The notes beneath the pieces are model-generated. The model was given only the letters and a program-made list of their open reading frames with translations, did not search any database and was not told the DNA's origin. From positions 1-48,034 of the forward strand of contig CALGOK010000217.1 of assembly GCA_937961295.1 (NCBI GenBank): DNA of 48,034 bases. The letters run 5' to 3'. Source of the DNA: an uncultured Gemmatimonadota bacterium (GTDB taxonomy: Bacteria > Gemmatimonadota > Gemmatimonadetes > Gemmatimonadales > GWC2-71-9). The position numbers and the translations under genes were made by a program. The first letter of the stretch is position 1. Each line of letters opens with the position of its first letter. This document shows positions 9,870 through 17,948 of the stretch, in pieces.

Positions 9870-11018
9870 GTGTCCCGTTCCGTCCTTCGACTCGCCGCCG
9901 CGCTCGCCGTCACGGCGTGCACGGCACCCGCGCAGAACCCGGCGATCCAGTCGCCGACACCGCCCGCCACGTCGGGTGTGGTCTCGGTCACCATGGTGGC
10001 CTCCGGCCTCGAGCGTCCGTGGGGACTGGCGTTCCTTCCCGATGGCCGCATGCTGGTGACCGAGCGGCCGGGGCGGCTCCGCATCGTGACCGCTGCCGGT
10101 GAGGTTTCGGCGCCGCTCGGCGGCGTGCCCGCCGTGCTGGCGCGCAACCAGGGCGGCATGCTCGACGTGGCGATCGATCCCGACTTCGCGACCAACCGGT
10201 TCGTGTACCTCGCCTTCTCGGAACCAGGCGAGGAGGCGGGGACCGCCTCGACCGCAGTCGGCCGCGGCCGGCTGACCGAGGGCGGACTCGAGGGGTTCAC
10301 CGTGCTCTACCGCCAGGCGCCCAAGGTCCGCAGCAACGGGCACTACGGCTCGCGGATCGTCTTCGGCCCGAACAGCACCATGTGGGTGACCGCAGGCGAC
10401 CGGATGAACCAGCGGCCGCTGGTGCAGGACCTCGGCACCGGCATCGGCAAGATCGTGCGGATCCATCGCGACGGCACCATCCCGCGCGACAATCCGTTCG
10501 TCGGTCGCGCCGACGCGCTCGACGCGATCTGGTCGTACGGTCACCGCAACCTGCAGGGCGCCACGCTGCATCCCGAGACCGGCCAGCTCTGGACCCTCGA
10601 GCACGGCGCGCGCGGCGGCGACGAGCTCAACCATCCCGAGGCCGGCAAGAACTACGGCTGGCCGGTGATCACCTACGGCGTGGACTACAGCGGGGTGAAG
10701 ATCGGCGAGGGGACCCACAAGGAGGGGATGGAGCAGCCGGTCTACTACTGGGATCCGGTGATCGCCCCCTCGGGGATGACGTTCTACACCGGGTCGCGCT
10801 ACCCCGGCTGGAACGGGTCGCTGCTGATCGGGTCGCTGTCGCCGGGCGGCCTGGTGCGGCTCGAACTGCGCGGCGATCGCGTGGTCCGCGAGGAGCGCTA
10901 CCTCGGCGACCGGGGCTCCCGGATCCGCGACGTGGTGCAGGGACCGGACGGCTACGTGTACCTCATCACCGACGCCGACAACGGCGAGGTGCTCAAGGTG
11001 ATGCCGGGAGGGGAATAG
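9870..11018 (+). CDS. PQQ-dependent soluble aldose sugar dehydrogenase (Asd/YliI-type) lipoprotein
   Basis: A 382-aa six-bladed beta-propeller protein of the glucose/sorbosone dehydrogenase family. Conserved blocks are GLERPWGLAFLPDGRMLVTERPG, GGMLDVAIDPDF, SYGHRNLQG, EHGARGGDELN, GKNYGWP and APSGMTFYTG. These include His and Arg residues used for PQQ contact and catalysis in the family. A lipobox-like VTAC at about residue 17 suggests membrane anchoring. The start is GTG 9870, supported by AAGGAGTG 6 nt upstream. No PQQ-synthesis genes are in the window, so PQQ would come from elsewhere. Confidence 0.88.
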   Translation: MSRSVLRLAAALAVTACTAPAQNPAIQSPTPPATSGVVSVTMVASGLERPWGLAFLPDGRMLVTERPGRLRIVTAAGEVSAPLGGVPAVLARNQGGMLDVAIDPDFATNRFVYLAFSEPGEEAGTASTAVGRGRLTEGGLEGFTVLYRQAPKVRSNGHYGSRIVFGPNSTMWVTAGDRMNQRPLVQDLGTGIGKIVRIHRDGTIPRDNPFVGRADALDAIWSYGHRNLQGATLHPETGQLWTLEHGARGGDELNHPEAGKNYGWPVITYGVDYSGVKIGEGTHKEGMEQPVYYWDPVIAPSGMTFYTGSRYPGWNGSLLIGSLSPGGLVRLELRGDRVVREERYLGDRGSRIRDVVQGPDGYVYLITDADNGEVLKVMPGGE

Positions 11019-11030
11019 AGCGAGAAGGCC

Positions 11031-11110
11031 TGTCACCCCGAGCGCAGCGAGGGGGCGGAACCATCCGACTGGCCCCGCCCCCTCGCTCGCTTCGCTCGCT
11101 CGGGGTGACA
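11031..11110. repeat. Palindromic intergenic repeat
   Basis: An 80-bp imperfect palindrome between two codirectional genes. The outer arms TGTCACCCCGAGCG and CGCTCGGGGTGACA pair exactly, as do the inner GGGGGCGG/CCGCCCCC segments; the right arm carries an extra CGCTTCGCT-type insertion. A shorter relative (CGTCACCCCTCGCTGCGCTC) occurs at about 28932-28956. It can form a long hairpin and may end the transcript from the sugar dehydrogenase gene. Confidence 0.75.
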
Positions 11111-11140
11111 GCTTCCTCGCTTTCTCGCGATATTTGACGC

Positions 11141-12469
11141 ATGTGGCTCCCGCCACTCTTTCCGCTGCTCGCCCGCCTCGCGGCGTTCACCTACTACCGG
11201 GTCCGCTACCGGGGCGATGTCGTCCCGGCGGCGGGCCCGGTGCTCGTGGTGGCCAATCACCCCAATTCGCTGCTCGACCCGATGGTGGTGATGGCCGCCG
11301 CGCGCCGCCGGCTGCGCTTCCTCGCCAAGGCGCCGCTGTTCAGCGATGCCAAGGTGGGATGGCTGGTGCGCGCCGCCGGGTCGATCCCGGTGTATCGCCG
11401 CGCCGATGACCCCGGACAGGTCGCCCGCAACGACGAGATGTTCCGCGCGGTGCATGCGGCGCTGGCCGGAGGCGACGCAGTGGCGCTCTTTCCCGAAGGG
11501 CTCTCGCACAGCGAGCCGTCGCTCGCCCCGCTGCGCACCGGTGCGGCGCGCATCGCGCTCGGCGCCGCTGCATCCATCGGCAGGGCCTTCCCGATCGTGC
11601 CGGTGGGACTCACGTTCCGCCGCAAGGACGTCTTCCGCTCCGATGCCCTCGCGGTGGTGGGGAGGCCCGTGGCCTGGGACGACCTTGCCACCCGGGATGC
11701 CGACGATCCCGAGGCGGTGCGCGCACTCACCGAACGGATCGATGCCGCACTGCGGGAGCTGACCATCAACCTGGCGCACTGGCGCGACGAGCCGCTGGTG
11801 GCCACGGCGCTGCGGGTGTGGGAGGCGGAGCGCGAGGCACCGTTCGATCCCGCCGAGCGGGTGGCCCGGACCCGGGTGGTGACGGCGATCCTCGCGGAGG
11901 TGCGCGAGCGCGATGATGCCGACGGGCTGCAACTGGCGGACGAGGTGGCCCGGCACGGTCGGCGGCTCGCCCGGCTGGGGCTCCGTCCCGCCGACCTCAC
12001 CGCACCGGTCGGGACCTCGCGTGCCGTGGGCTGGGCGCTCGCGCGGCTGCCGCTGGTGATGCCGCTCTGGGCCGCGCTCGCCGTCGCCGGGTGGCTGCTC
12101 TTCGCGGCGCCGTACCGCGCCACCGGGATGCTCGTCGCGCGCTTCCCGCTGGAGACCGACACCCGCTCGACTTGGAAGCTGATGCTCGGCGCGGTGGTCT
12201 ACGCCGCGTGGGTGGTGCTGCTGGCCGTCACCGCGACGCTGGCGTGGACGCCCATCGCCGGCCTGGTCACCCTGGTGGCGGTGCCGCTGGTGGGGATGGC
12301 CGGGCTGCTGGTGCGGGAGCGCTGGCGCGGCTCGTGGCGGGATGCCCGGCGCTGGCTGTTGCTGCGGTCGCGGCGTAGCTTGGTCGACGGGCTGCGCGCC
12401 ACGCAGCGCGAGCTCGGCCACCGGCTCGAGCGCCTGCACCACGATCTTGTCGCGAGGGAGCTGCCGTGA
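11141..12469 (+). CDS. PlsC-type lysophospholipid acyltransferase with C-terminal membrane domain
   Basis: A 442-aa protein. The acyltransferase domain fills the first half, with NHPNSLLDP (an H-x5-D variant of the usual H-x4-D catalytic motif) and FPEGLSHSEPSLAPLRTG (motif III). The second half has three or four hydrophobic segments (e.g. LVMPLWAALAVAGWLLF and AAWVVLLAVTATLAW) and a basic C-terminus. The probable role is acylation of a glycerophospholipid in the inner membrane. The stop overlaps the GTG of the MFS gene by 4 bp (GTGA), so the two are probably co-translated. Confidence 0.85.
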   Translation: MWLPPLFPLLARLAAFTYYRVRYRGDVVPAAGPVLVVANHPNSLLDPMVVMAAARRRLRFLAKAPLFSDAKVGWLVRAAGSIPVYRRADDPGQVARNDEMFRAVHAALAGGDAVALFPEGLSHSEPSLAPLRTGAARIALGAAASIGRAFPIVPVGLTFRRKDVFRSDALAVVGRPVAWDDLATRDADDPEAVRALTERIDAALRELTINLAHWRDEPLVATALRVWEAEREAPFDPAERVARTRVVTAILAEVRERDDADGLQLADEVARHGRRLARLGLRPADLTAPVGTSRAVGWALARLPLVMPLWAALAVAGWLLFAAPYRATGMLVARFPLETDTRSTWKLMLGAVVYAAWVVLLAVTATLAWTPIAGLVTLVAVPLVGMAGLLVRERWRGSWRDARRWLLLRSRRSLVDGLRATQRELGHRLERLHHDLVARELP

Positions 12470-13758
12470 CCGTCGAACCGCAGGCGCCGCTGCCGAAGGA
12501 CCAGCCGAGAACCGTCTGGTCGTGGGCCCTCTACGACTGGGCCAATTCCGCCTTCACCACGCTGGTGGTGACCTTCATCTACGCCACGTACTTCACGTCG
12601 GCGTTCGGCAGCGATCCCGAGCTCACGGCAAGCTGGTGGGGCCGTGCGGTGTCGATCACCGCGGTGATCGTCGCGATGCTGTCCCCGATCCTCGGTGCGG
12701 CGGCCGACCGCGCGGGCGCCCGCAAGCGATTCCTGCTCGCCAGCCTGGTGATCTGTGCCACCGGCACCGCGCTGCTCGCCCTGGTGCGTCCCGGCTCGGC
12801 CAATGCCGTGCTCCTGGCGCTGGCGATCTTCATTGTCGCCAACGTCGCCTACGAGATCGGCAACGTGTTCTACAACGCCTTCCTGCCGGTGATCGCGTCG
12901 CCGGCGCGAATCGGGCGGATCTCGGGGTACGGCTGGGGGCTGGGCTACGTCGGCGGGCTGGTGTGCATGGCGATCGCGCTGGTGGCGTTCGTGGGCGACA
13001 CGCCGTGGTTCGGGCTCTCCACCGCCGAGGGGTGGAACGTGCGCGCGACCAACCTGCTGGTGGCGGGGTGGTTCGTGGCGTTCGCGGTGCCGCTCTTCCT
13101 GTTCGTTCCCGAGCGGCGGCTTGGTCCACTGCGGTTCGAGCCGGCGGCAACCTTCCGGCGGCTCGGCGAGACGTTCCGGAACATCCGCCGCTACCGGGAG
13201 GCGTTCAAGTTCCTCGTCGCACGCCTGGTGTACAACGACGGCCTTGCGACGATCTTCGCCTTCGGCGGCATCTACGCCGGCAACGAGTTCGGTCTGTCGC
13301 TGCAGGAGGTGCTGCTGTTCGGCGTGGTGCTCAACGTCGCCGCCGGACTCGGCGCCTTCGCGTTCGGCTTCCTTGACGACCAGATCGGTGGCAAGCGGAC
13401 GGTGATGATCTCGCTCGCCGCGCTGTCGGGCGCGACGGTGCTGGCGGTGTGGGCGCCGACCGCAGGGTGGCTGTGGCTGGCCGGCGTGCTGATCGGGGTG
13501 TTCATCGGTCCCAACCAGTCGGCCTCGCGCTCGCTGATGGGGCGGTTCACCCCGGAGCGCCACCAGGCGGAGTTCTTCGGGTTCTATGCCTTCTCGGGGA
13601 AGGCCACCTCGTTCCTGGCGCCGCTGCTGTACGGCGAGGCGGCGCGGGCATTCGGGTCGCTCCGCGCCGGCGTGGCGACGGTGCTGGTGTTCTTCGTGGT
13701 GGGTGCGTTCCTGCTGGCGAGCGTCGACGAGAAGGCCGGAGTGGCGGCAGCGGAATGA
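12466..13758 (+). CDS. MFS transporter, UMF1/Atg22-like family
   Basis: A 430-aa protein with about 12 membrane segments. The N-terminal WALYDWANSAFTTLVVTFIYATYF block is the signature of the UMF1 (Atg22-like) branch of the major facilitator superfamily. GAAADRAGARKRFL after the second segments is the MFS A-motif loop, and LMGRFTPERHQAEFFGFYAFSGK is the conserved second-half block. The substrate is unknown; some relatives are amino-acid effluxers. Start GTG 12466 overlaps the acyltransferase stop. The gene is followed by a paired-hairpin repeat and a convergent gene. Confidence 0.9.
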   Translation: MTVEPQAPLPKDQPRTVWSWALYDWANSAFTTLVVTFIYATYFTSAFGSDPELTASWWGRAVSITAVIVAMLSPILGAAADRAGARKRFLLASLVICATGTALLALVRPGSANAVLLALAIFIVANVAYEIGNVFYNAFLPVIASPARIGRISGYGWGLGYVGGLVCMAIALVAFVGDTPWFGLSTAEGWNVRATNLLVAGWFVAFAVPLFLFVPERRLGPLRFEPAATFRRLGETFRNIRRYREAFKFLVARLVYNDGLATIFAFGGIYAGNEFGLSLQEVLLFGVVLNVAAGLGAFAFGFLDDQIGGKRTVMISLAALSGATVLAVWAPTAGWLWLAGVLIGVFIGPNQSASRSLMGRFTPERHQAEFFGFYAFSGKATSFLAPLLYGEAARAFGSLRAGVATVLVFFVVGAFLLASVDEKAGVAAAE

Positions 13759-13763
13759 TCCCT

Positions 13764-13827
13764 TGCAGGCGCGCCCCCCGGGGCGCGCGATGCTGGCATC
13801 GCGCACCGCGAGCGGTGCGCCTGCATC
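13764..13827. repeat. Paired inverted hairpin element, copy 1
   Basis: Between the convergent MFS and barrel genes. It has two related stem-loops in opposite orientation: one starting TGCAGGCGCGCC and one (13795-13824) reading GGCATCGCGCACC...GGTGCGCCTGC. The 30-bp second half is identical in the copy at 45273-45302. It resembles a paired REP/BIME arrangement and may serve as a bidirectional terminator. Confidence 0.75.
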
Positions 13828-16039
13828 ACAGCGCTCCATCCACGTACACCTCCAGCCGCGTGCCGGTCGGTCCGCGCAGGGCGCGGGCGAGGTCCACGCG
13901 GATCAGCCCGTCGAGGAACGACGCGCCCACGCCCGCGCCAAGCAGCGTGGTGCCCTCGCCGAAGCGCTGCCGGTCGCCGGCCCAGCCGGCGTCGACGAAG
14001 CCGATCAGCCGCGCGGCGGGGAACGCGTTGCCCACCTCGAGGCGGCCGCGCCAGAAGGCGTCACCCGACGCCACCCCTCCGTCGTATCCGCGCAGCGTTG
14101 CGGCGCCGCCAAGGTAGAACAGCGACTGCGTCGGCACGGGGCCGGTGCTGGTGCCCGCCGCCATCTCGAGCGACGCGGCGATCGGTCCGTCCGGGACGAG
14201 GTGCGCGCGGACGGTCACGGCGCCGCGCCCGAACTCGTAGTCGCCGGTGGCGGCATCGAGCGCGGCCTCCGCGCCGAGCGTCAGGGTGCGCGACACCGGC
14301 CGGGTGAAGCGGAGTCCCACCGCCGCGCCGCTCTGCGTCGCCGGTTGCACGGTGATGTTGGGTCGGAAGGAGCGCTGGCCGTCGAAGAGGCGGGGCAGGG
14401 AGACGCGCGTCTCCACGTCGGCGCCGTCCTGGCGCTCATGGTAGAGCCTCGCGCTCCACGACGTGCTGCCGGTGCGGTCGAAGGTGAACTCCACGCCACG
14501 GGTGCGGAAGTATTCGCCGTCGTCGCGGCCCGCGAGCAGCGCCATGGTCGAGTTGATCACCCCGAACGGCCGCACCTCGGGGTTGGCCGCGGCGAGTCGG
14601 CGATACGCTCCGATCGCCAGCCGGGCGCCGATCGGCTCGCGCACCAGCGCCAGCTCGCCGTTGGGGATGCCGTCGGCGACGCCGACCCGCGCCAGTCCGT
14701 CGAGGCGCAGCTTGCCGAAGTCGATTCGCGCCGCGGCCCCGAGCGAGAGCGCCTCGATCCGGTTGTAGCGCGCGTGCCGGAGCAGTGAGGAGACGCCGCG
14801 CGGCAGCTCGACGCGGCGTTCCCAGGGCCGGTCGGGGAGCCCCTGGATCGCGTCCCGCATCGCCAGCAGCTCGTCCTCGGTGAGCAGGTCGCCCATGGCG
14901 AGGATCGGGGGGCCGAGTTCCGCCGAGCTGATCAGGGCGAGCGAGTCCTCGGGGACGACCACGGTGAGGTTGGTGTCGCTGTCGGTCCGGCACGCCGCGA
15001 TCTCCGCGCGAATCCGCACCCGGCGCTGCTCGGCCGTCTCGGTGTCGTTCCGCCGCTCGCGCGCCTCGCGCGCGCACTCCCGCGCGGCGCGGCGCAGCGA
15101 GTCGATCCGCTCGCCGTCGAGGTCGCGGCGTTCATCGGCGCGTCGGCCGGCCGGGATGAATGCCGACGCCGGGTCGGGCGGCATGCCCCCCTCGACTTCG
15201 TAGTCGCGGTAGGTCCGCTCGATCCGGAACGGCGCGTTGAGCCACGATCCCACCGAGCCGGTGGCATCGATCGCGACGTGGCGCGGCAGCCACCAGCGAT
15301 TGTCGTGCAGCGCGTATTCGAGGGTGATGAACTTCACTTCGCCCCGGGCGTTCAGCCAGCCGGGGACGTCGTCCTTCTCGTCGTCGGCCAGGTCACGCTG
15401 CAGCTCGAACGGCCGGGCCGGCCGGAACGCGAGCCGCACCAGGCCGTGACTGTCCTCGTCGAACCAGAGGGTGCCCGACATCAGGCGCCAGTCGGCGCGA
15501 CGCGGGGTCACCTCGAGGGCGACCAGGCGGACTTGCTGGCCCGATGGCAGGCCGATCACCGTGCGGCTGCCTATGGCGAAGCGGTAGTCCGACTCCGAGC
15601 CGGCGCGCAGGGGGTGAATGAACCCCTCGTCCTCACCGGCGGTGAGACCGGTGACGCGGAGGTAGTCAGACGCCGGGTCGAACACGAGGTCGCGCACGTC
15701 GCCCTCGAGCGACTCGGGGACCTGGTCGCCACGCATCGCGATCGGGACGCCCTCGCGCGCCCCAACGACCTCGAGCGTGCTCACCGCGTCGCGACGCCAG
15801 TCGATCCGGACCACCACTTCCTGCCGGTAGAGCATCCGGTCTCGCGACAGCGCGGTGAGGCCGATGCCCAGGCGCTGCGAGGCGGTGACCTGGTAGCGGG
15901 TCACCAGCCGTTCGTTGCGCTCGCGGGCGGCGCGCGCCGCCGTGACCAGCGCGCGGGTGGCGCTGTCGGCGTAGGCGTCCGCGGCGGCGGGGGTTGCCGA
16001 CTGGATCTGGAATGACGCGGCGAGTGAGAGGAGGAGCAT
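13826..16039 (-). CDS. Outer-membrane protein with Omp85/surface-antigen-like C-terminal barrel
   Basis: A 737-aa secreted protein with a signal-peptide-like N-terminus (MLLLSLAASFQIQSATPA). The first half holds a large domain of unknown family with many charged residues and a Cys-containing helical stretch (AARECAREARERRNDTETAEQ). The last 250 residues read as beta strands with LGGAATLRGYDGG, the LRGY-type motif of Omp85/D15 barrels, then GFVDAGWAGDRQRFGEGTTLLGAGVG and a terminal strand. The likely location is the outer membrane. I chose ATG 16039 as it begins the signal peptide; an in-frame codon at 16090 exists. The stop lies in the repeat element at its 3' end. Confidence 0.7.
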   Translation of the reverse strand: MLLLSLAASFQIQSATPAAADAYADSATRALVTAARAARERNERLVTRYQVTASQRLGIGLTALSRDRMLYRQEVVVRIDWRRDAVSTLEVVGAREGVPIAMRGDQVPESLEGDVRDLVFDPASDYLRVTGLTAGEDEGFIHPLRAGSESDYRFAIGSRTVIGLPSGQQVRLVALEVTPRRADWRLMSGTLWFDEDSHGLVRLAFRPARPFELQRDLADDEKDDVPGWLNARGEVKFITLEYALHDNRWWLPRHVAIDATGSVGSWLNAPFRIERTYRDYEVEGGMPPDPASAFIPAGRRADERRDLDGERIDSLRRAARECAREARERRNDTETAEQRRVRIRAEIAACRTDSDTNLTVVVPEDSLALISSAELGPPILAMGDLLTEDELLAMRDAIQGLPDRPWERRVELPRGVSSLLRHARYNRIEALSLGAAARIDFGKLRLDGLARVGVADGIPNGELALVREPIGARLAIGAYRRLAAANPEVRPFGVINSTMALLAGRDDGEYFRTRGVEFTFDRTGSTSWSARLYHERQDGADVETRVSLPRLFDGQRSFRPNITVQPATQSGAAVGLRFTRPVSRTLTLGAEAALDAATGDYEFGRGAVTVRAHLVPDGPIAASLEMAAGTSTGPVPTQSLFYLGGAATLRGYDGGVASGDAFWRGRLEVGNAFPAARLIGFVDAGWAGDRQRFGEGTTLLGAGVGASFLDGLIRVDLARALRGPTGTRLEVYVDGAL

Positions 16040-16216
16040 GTGAAGTCGGCTGGGGTGGATGTCACGGCATGCCGGGACGAACCGTGGCATACCCGTCGGT
16101 GGCGCGGCGCGTCACATGACGGCTGGGACGATTGGCGGGTTTCAGGCTGGAACCAACGCGAACCGAGGTGCCGCCACAAGGCGACACCCCGGTCCGGCTG
16201 CTGCGATGAAGTGCGG

Positions 16217-16720
16217 TTACTCGGGCAGCAGCACAGTGTCGATCACGTGGATCACGCCGTTGGACGCCATCACGTCGGCCTTGGCGACGGTGGCATTGTC
16301 AACCATCACCTTGCCGCCGTGGACCATGATGTCGACCGACTGGCCGTTGAGGGTCTTGGCGCTGTTCAGCTTGACGACCTGATCGGCGGTGACCTTGCCG
16401 CTCACCACGTGGTAGGTGAGGATCGCGGTCAGCTTCTCCTTGTCCTTGAGGAGCGCCTCGACGGTGCCCTCGGGGAGCTTGGCGAACGCCGCGTCGGTCG
16501 GGGCGAAGACGGTGAACGGTCCGTCGCCCTTCAGGGCATCGACCAGGCCGGCGGCGCCGAGCGCTGCGGCGAGCGTCTTGAACTGGCCTGCGGCGACGGC
16601 GGTCTCGACGATGTCCATCGTCGCCTTCTTGTCGTAGGACTTGTCCGGGTTCGCCATCTGGGCCGACGCGGGGGCGGCGATCAGGGCGGTGGCAGCGAGC
16701 ATGGTGAGGGCGGCCTTCAT
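16217..16720 (-). CDS. Secreted fasciclin (FAS1) domain protein
   Basis: A 167-aa protein: a signal peptide ending ASAQM, then one FAS1 domain. The H1 motif appears as GPFTVFAPTDAAFAKLP and the H2 region as NGVIHVIDTVLLPE, with YHVVSGKV between them. FAS1 proteins mediate cell-surface adhesion and are often small secreted proteins in bacteria. ATG 16720 is supported by AAGGAG 8 nt upstream; longer in-frame starts run into the promoter. It is transcribed from a near-consensus promoter that faces away from the CarH-type regulator gene, so light/B12 control is plausible. Confidence 0.93.
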   Translation of the reverse strand: MKAALTMLAATALIAAPASAQMANPDKSYDKKATMDIVETAVAAGQFKTLAAALGAAGLVDALKGDGPFTVFAPTDAAFAKLPEGTVEALLKDKEKLTAILTYHVVSGKVTADQVVKLNSAKTLNGQSVDIMVHGGKVMVDNATVAKADVMASNGVIHVIDTVLLPE

Positions 16721-16794
16721 TTGTGCGACTCCTTGTTGGGTAACGACTTGGGGCGAATTCATCGGCTGGACCGGTCCAGCTTTCGTCCAGCAAC

Positions 16795-16866
16795 TGTCCG
16801 TGATTATCGCCGAGTGTCCCATGATTGTCAAGTCTTCAGATCTGTAACCTTGACAAACATCGGACA
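16795..16866. promoter_or_regulatory. Divergent FAS1/CarH control region with phased ACA repeats
   Basis: On the minus strand TTGACA (16826-16831) and GATAAT (16803-16808), 17 bp apart, form a near-consensus promoter for the FAS1 gene. A 17-bp box beginning with this TTGACA (minus 16831-16815) is matched at 15 of 17 positions by a plus-strand box at 16850-16866 that begins with the TTGACA facing the regulator gene. Within each box ACA recurs 11 bp apart, and on the FAS1 side further GATA/GACA copies follow at about 10 bp. This suits a regulator that binds direct repeats on one DNA face. Confidence 0.7.
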
Positions 16867-16884
16867 ATGCCACACCTTCATCCC

Positions 16885-17844
16885 ATGACTACTTCACTGC
16901 GTACCTCGCCCTCGCGGCCCCCACTCCACCCGGTGCGGGTGGTGATTCGGCGGACCGGCCTCACCGCGGACCTGTTGCGCGCCTGGGAGCGGCGCTACGG
17001 GGCCGTGGTTCCCCAGCGCTCACCCGGTGGCCAGCGGCTCTACACCGATGACGACATCGAGCGCCTCCAGCTCCTGCAGCGGCTCACCACGCTGGGTCAC
17101 TCGATCGGCCAGGTGGCCGTGCTCGAGACTCCCGAACTGCGTTCGCTGCTGGTGGAGGAGGAGACCTCGCCGGGCACTGCAGCGCCGCCCGATGCCGACG
17201 AGCAGCTGTTCGACGAGGTGCGCAGCCAGGCGCTGCAGCTGGTCGAGGTGCTCGACGATCGTGAGCTCGAGGCGCTGCTGCGGCGCAGCGCGCGGCGCTT
17301 CGGCGCCCCAGTGGCGATCGAGCGCGTGATCACGCCGCTGATGCACGAGATCGGCGAGCGTTGGCACCGCCGCGAGATGAGTCCCGCGCATGAGCACCTC
17401 GCCTCCGGCGTGGTGGAGCGCACGCTGCACTGGATCTTCGACGGCCCGACGCAGGCACCCGACGCCCCACGCATCGCGCTGGCCACCACGCAGGGCGAGC
17501 GCCACGAGATCGGGATCCAGGGGGCAGCCGCCATCGCCGCCGCCGAGGCGTGGCGGGTGATCTATCTCGGCGCCGACCTGCCGGCTGAGGCGATGGCGGA
17601 GGCGGTGGTGCACGCCGAGGCGCGCGTGCTGGCCTTGTCGGTGGTCTCGCCGTCAGGGGTTGCCGAAGCGGTTCGCCAGTTGGCGGAGATTCGCCAGCGC
17701 CTGCCCGACTCGGTGGCGATGGTCGTCGGCGGCTCGGCGCTGGAGGACGGCTCGGCGCGCGTCCCGGCCGGGATCACCCTCCTCGACAGCCTTGGGGGCC
17801 TGCGCACCTTCCTGCGGTCCTGGCGACAGACCCACCGCCGCTGA
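16885..17844 (+). CDS. carH: CarH/LitR-type B12-dependent photoreceptor MerR-family regulator
   Basis: A 319-aa regulator. The N-terminal MerR helix-turn-helix reads RRTGLTADLLRAWERRYG...PGGQRLYTDDDIERL. A helical bundle follows with WHRREMSPAHEH, the W-x9-EH signature that shields adenosylcobalamin in light-sensing CarH proteins. A Rossmann B12 domain begins with ERHEIG, the E/D-x-H-x-x-G motif whose His binds cobalt after photolysis. All key residues are present, so light-controlled repression is the likely function. ATG 16885 lies 35 bp from the start of a TTGACA box and has no Shine-Dalgarno sequence, so the message may be leaderless; ATG 16867 is an alternative. It is divergent from the FAS1 gene. 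Confidence 0.85.
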   Translation: MTTSLRTSPSRPPLHPVRVVIRRTGLTADLLRAWERRYGAVVPQRSPGGQRLYTDDDIERLQLLQRLTTLGHSIGQVAVLETPELRSLLVEEETSPGTAAPPDADEQLFDEVRSQALQLVEVLDDRELEALLRRSARRFGAPVAIERVITPLMHEIGERWHRREMSPAHEHLASGVVERTLHWIFDGPTQAPDAPRIALATTQGERHEIGIQGAAAIAAAEAWRVIYLGADLPAEAMAEAVVHAEARVLALSVVSPSGVAEAVRQLAEIRQRLPDSVAMVVGGSALEDGSARVPAGITLLDSLGGLRTFLRSWRQTHRR

Positions 17845-17948
17845 ACCCGGCGCCTCCGCCGATGGAGTAGCTTCCGGCCGGGACCACGCGAAACGGTGGC
17901 CGCCGCGCACGCGGCGGACATCGTTCCATGGGAAGGCGAGGGGACGCG

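Noticed and set aside
16040..16216. Additional small gene or repeat between the barrel and FAS1 genes
   Set aside because: No open frame with a ribosome site, no notable inverted repeat and no heptamer period; I see nothing to annotate.
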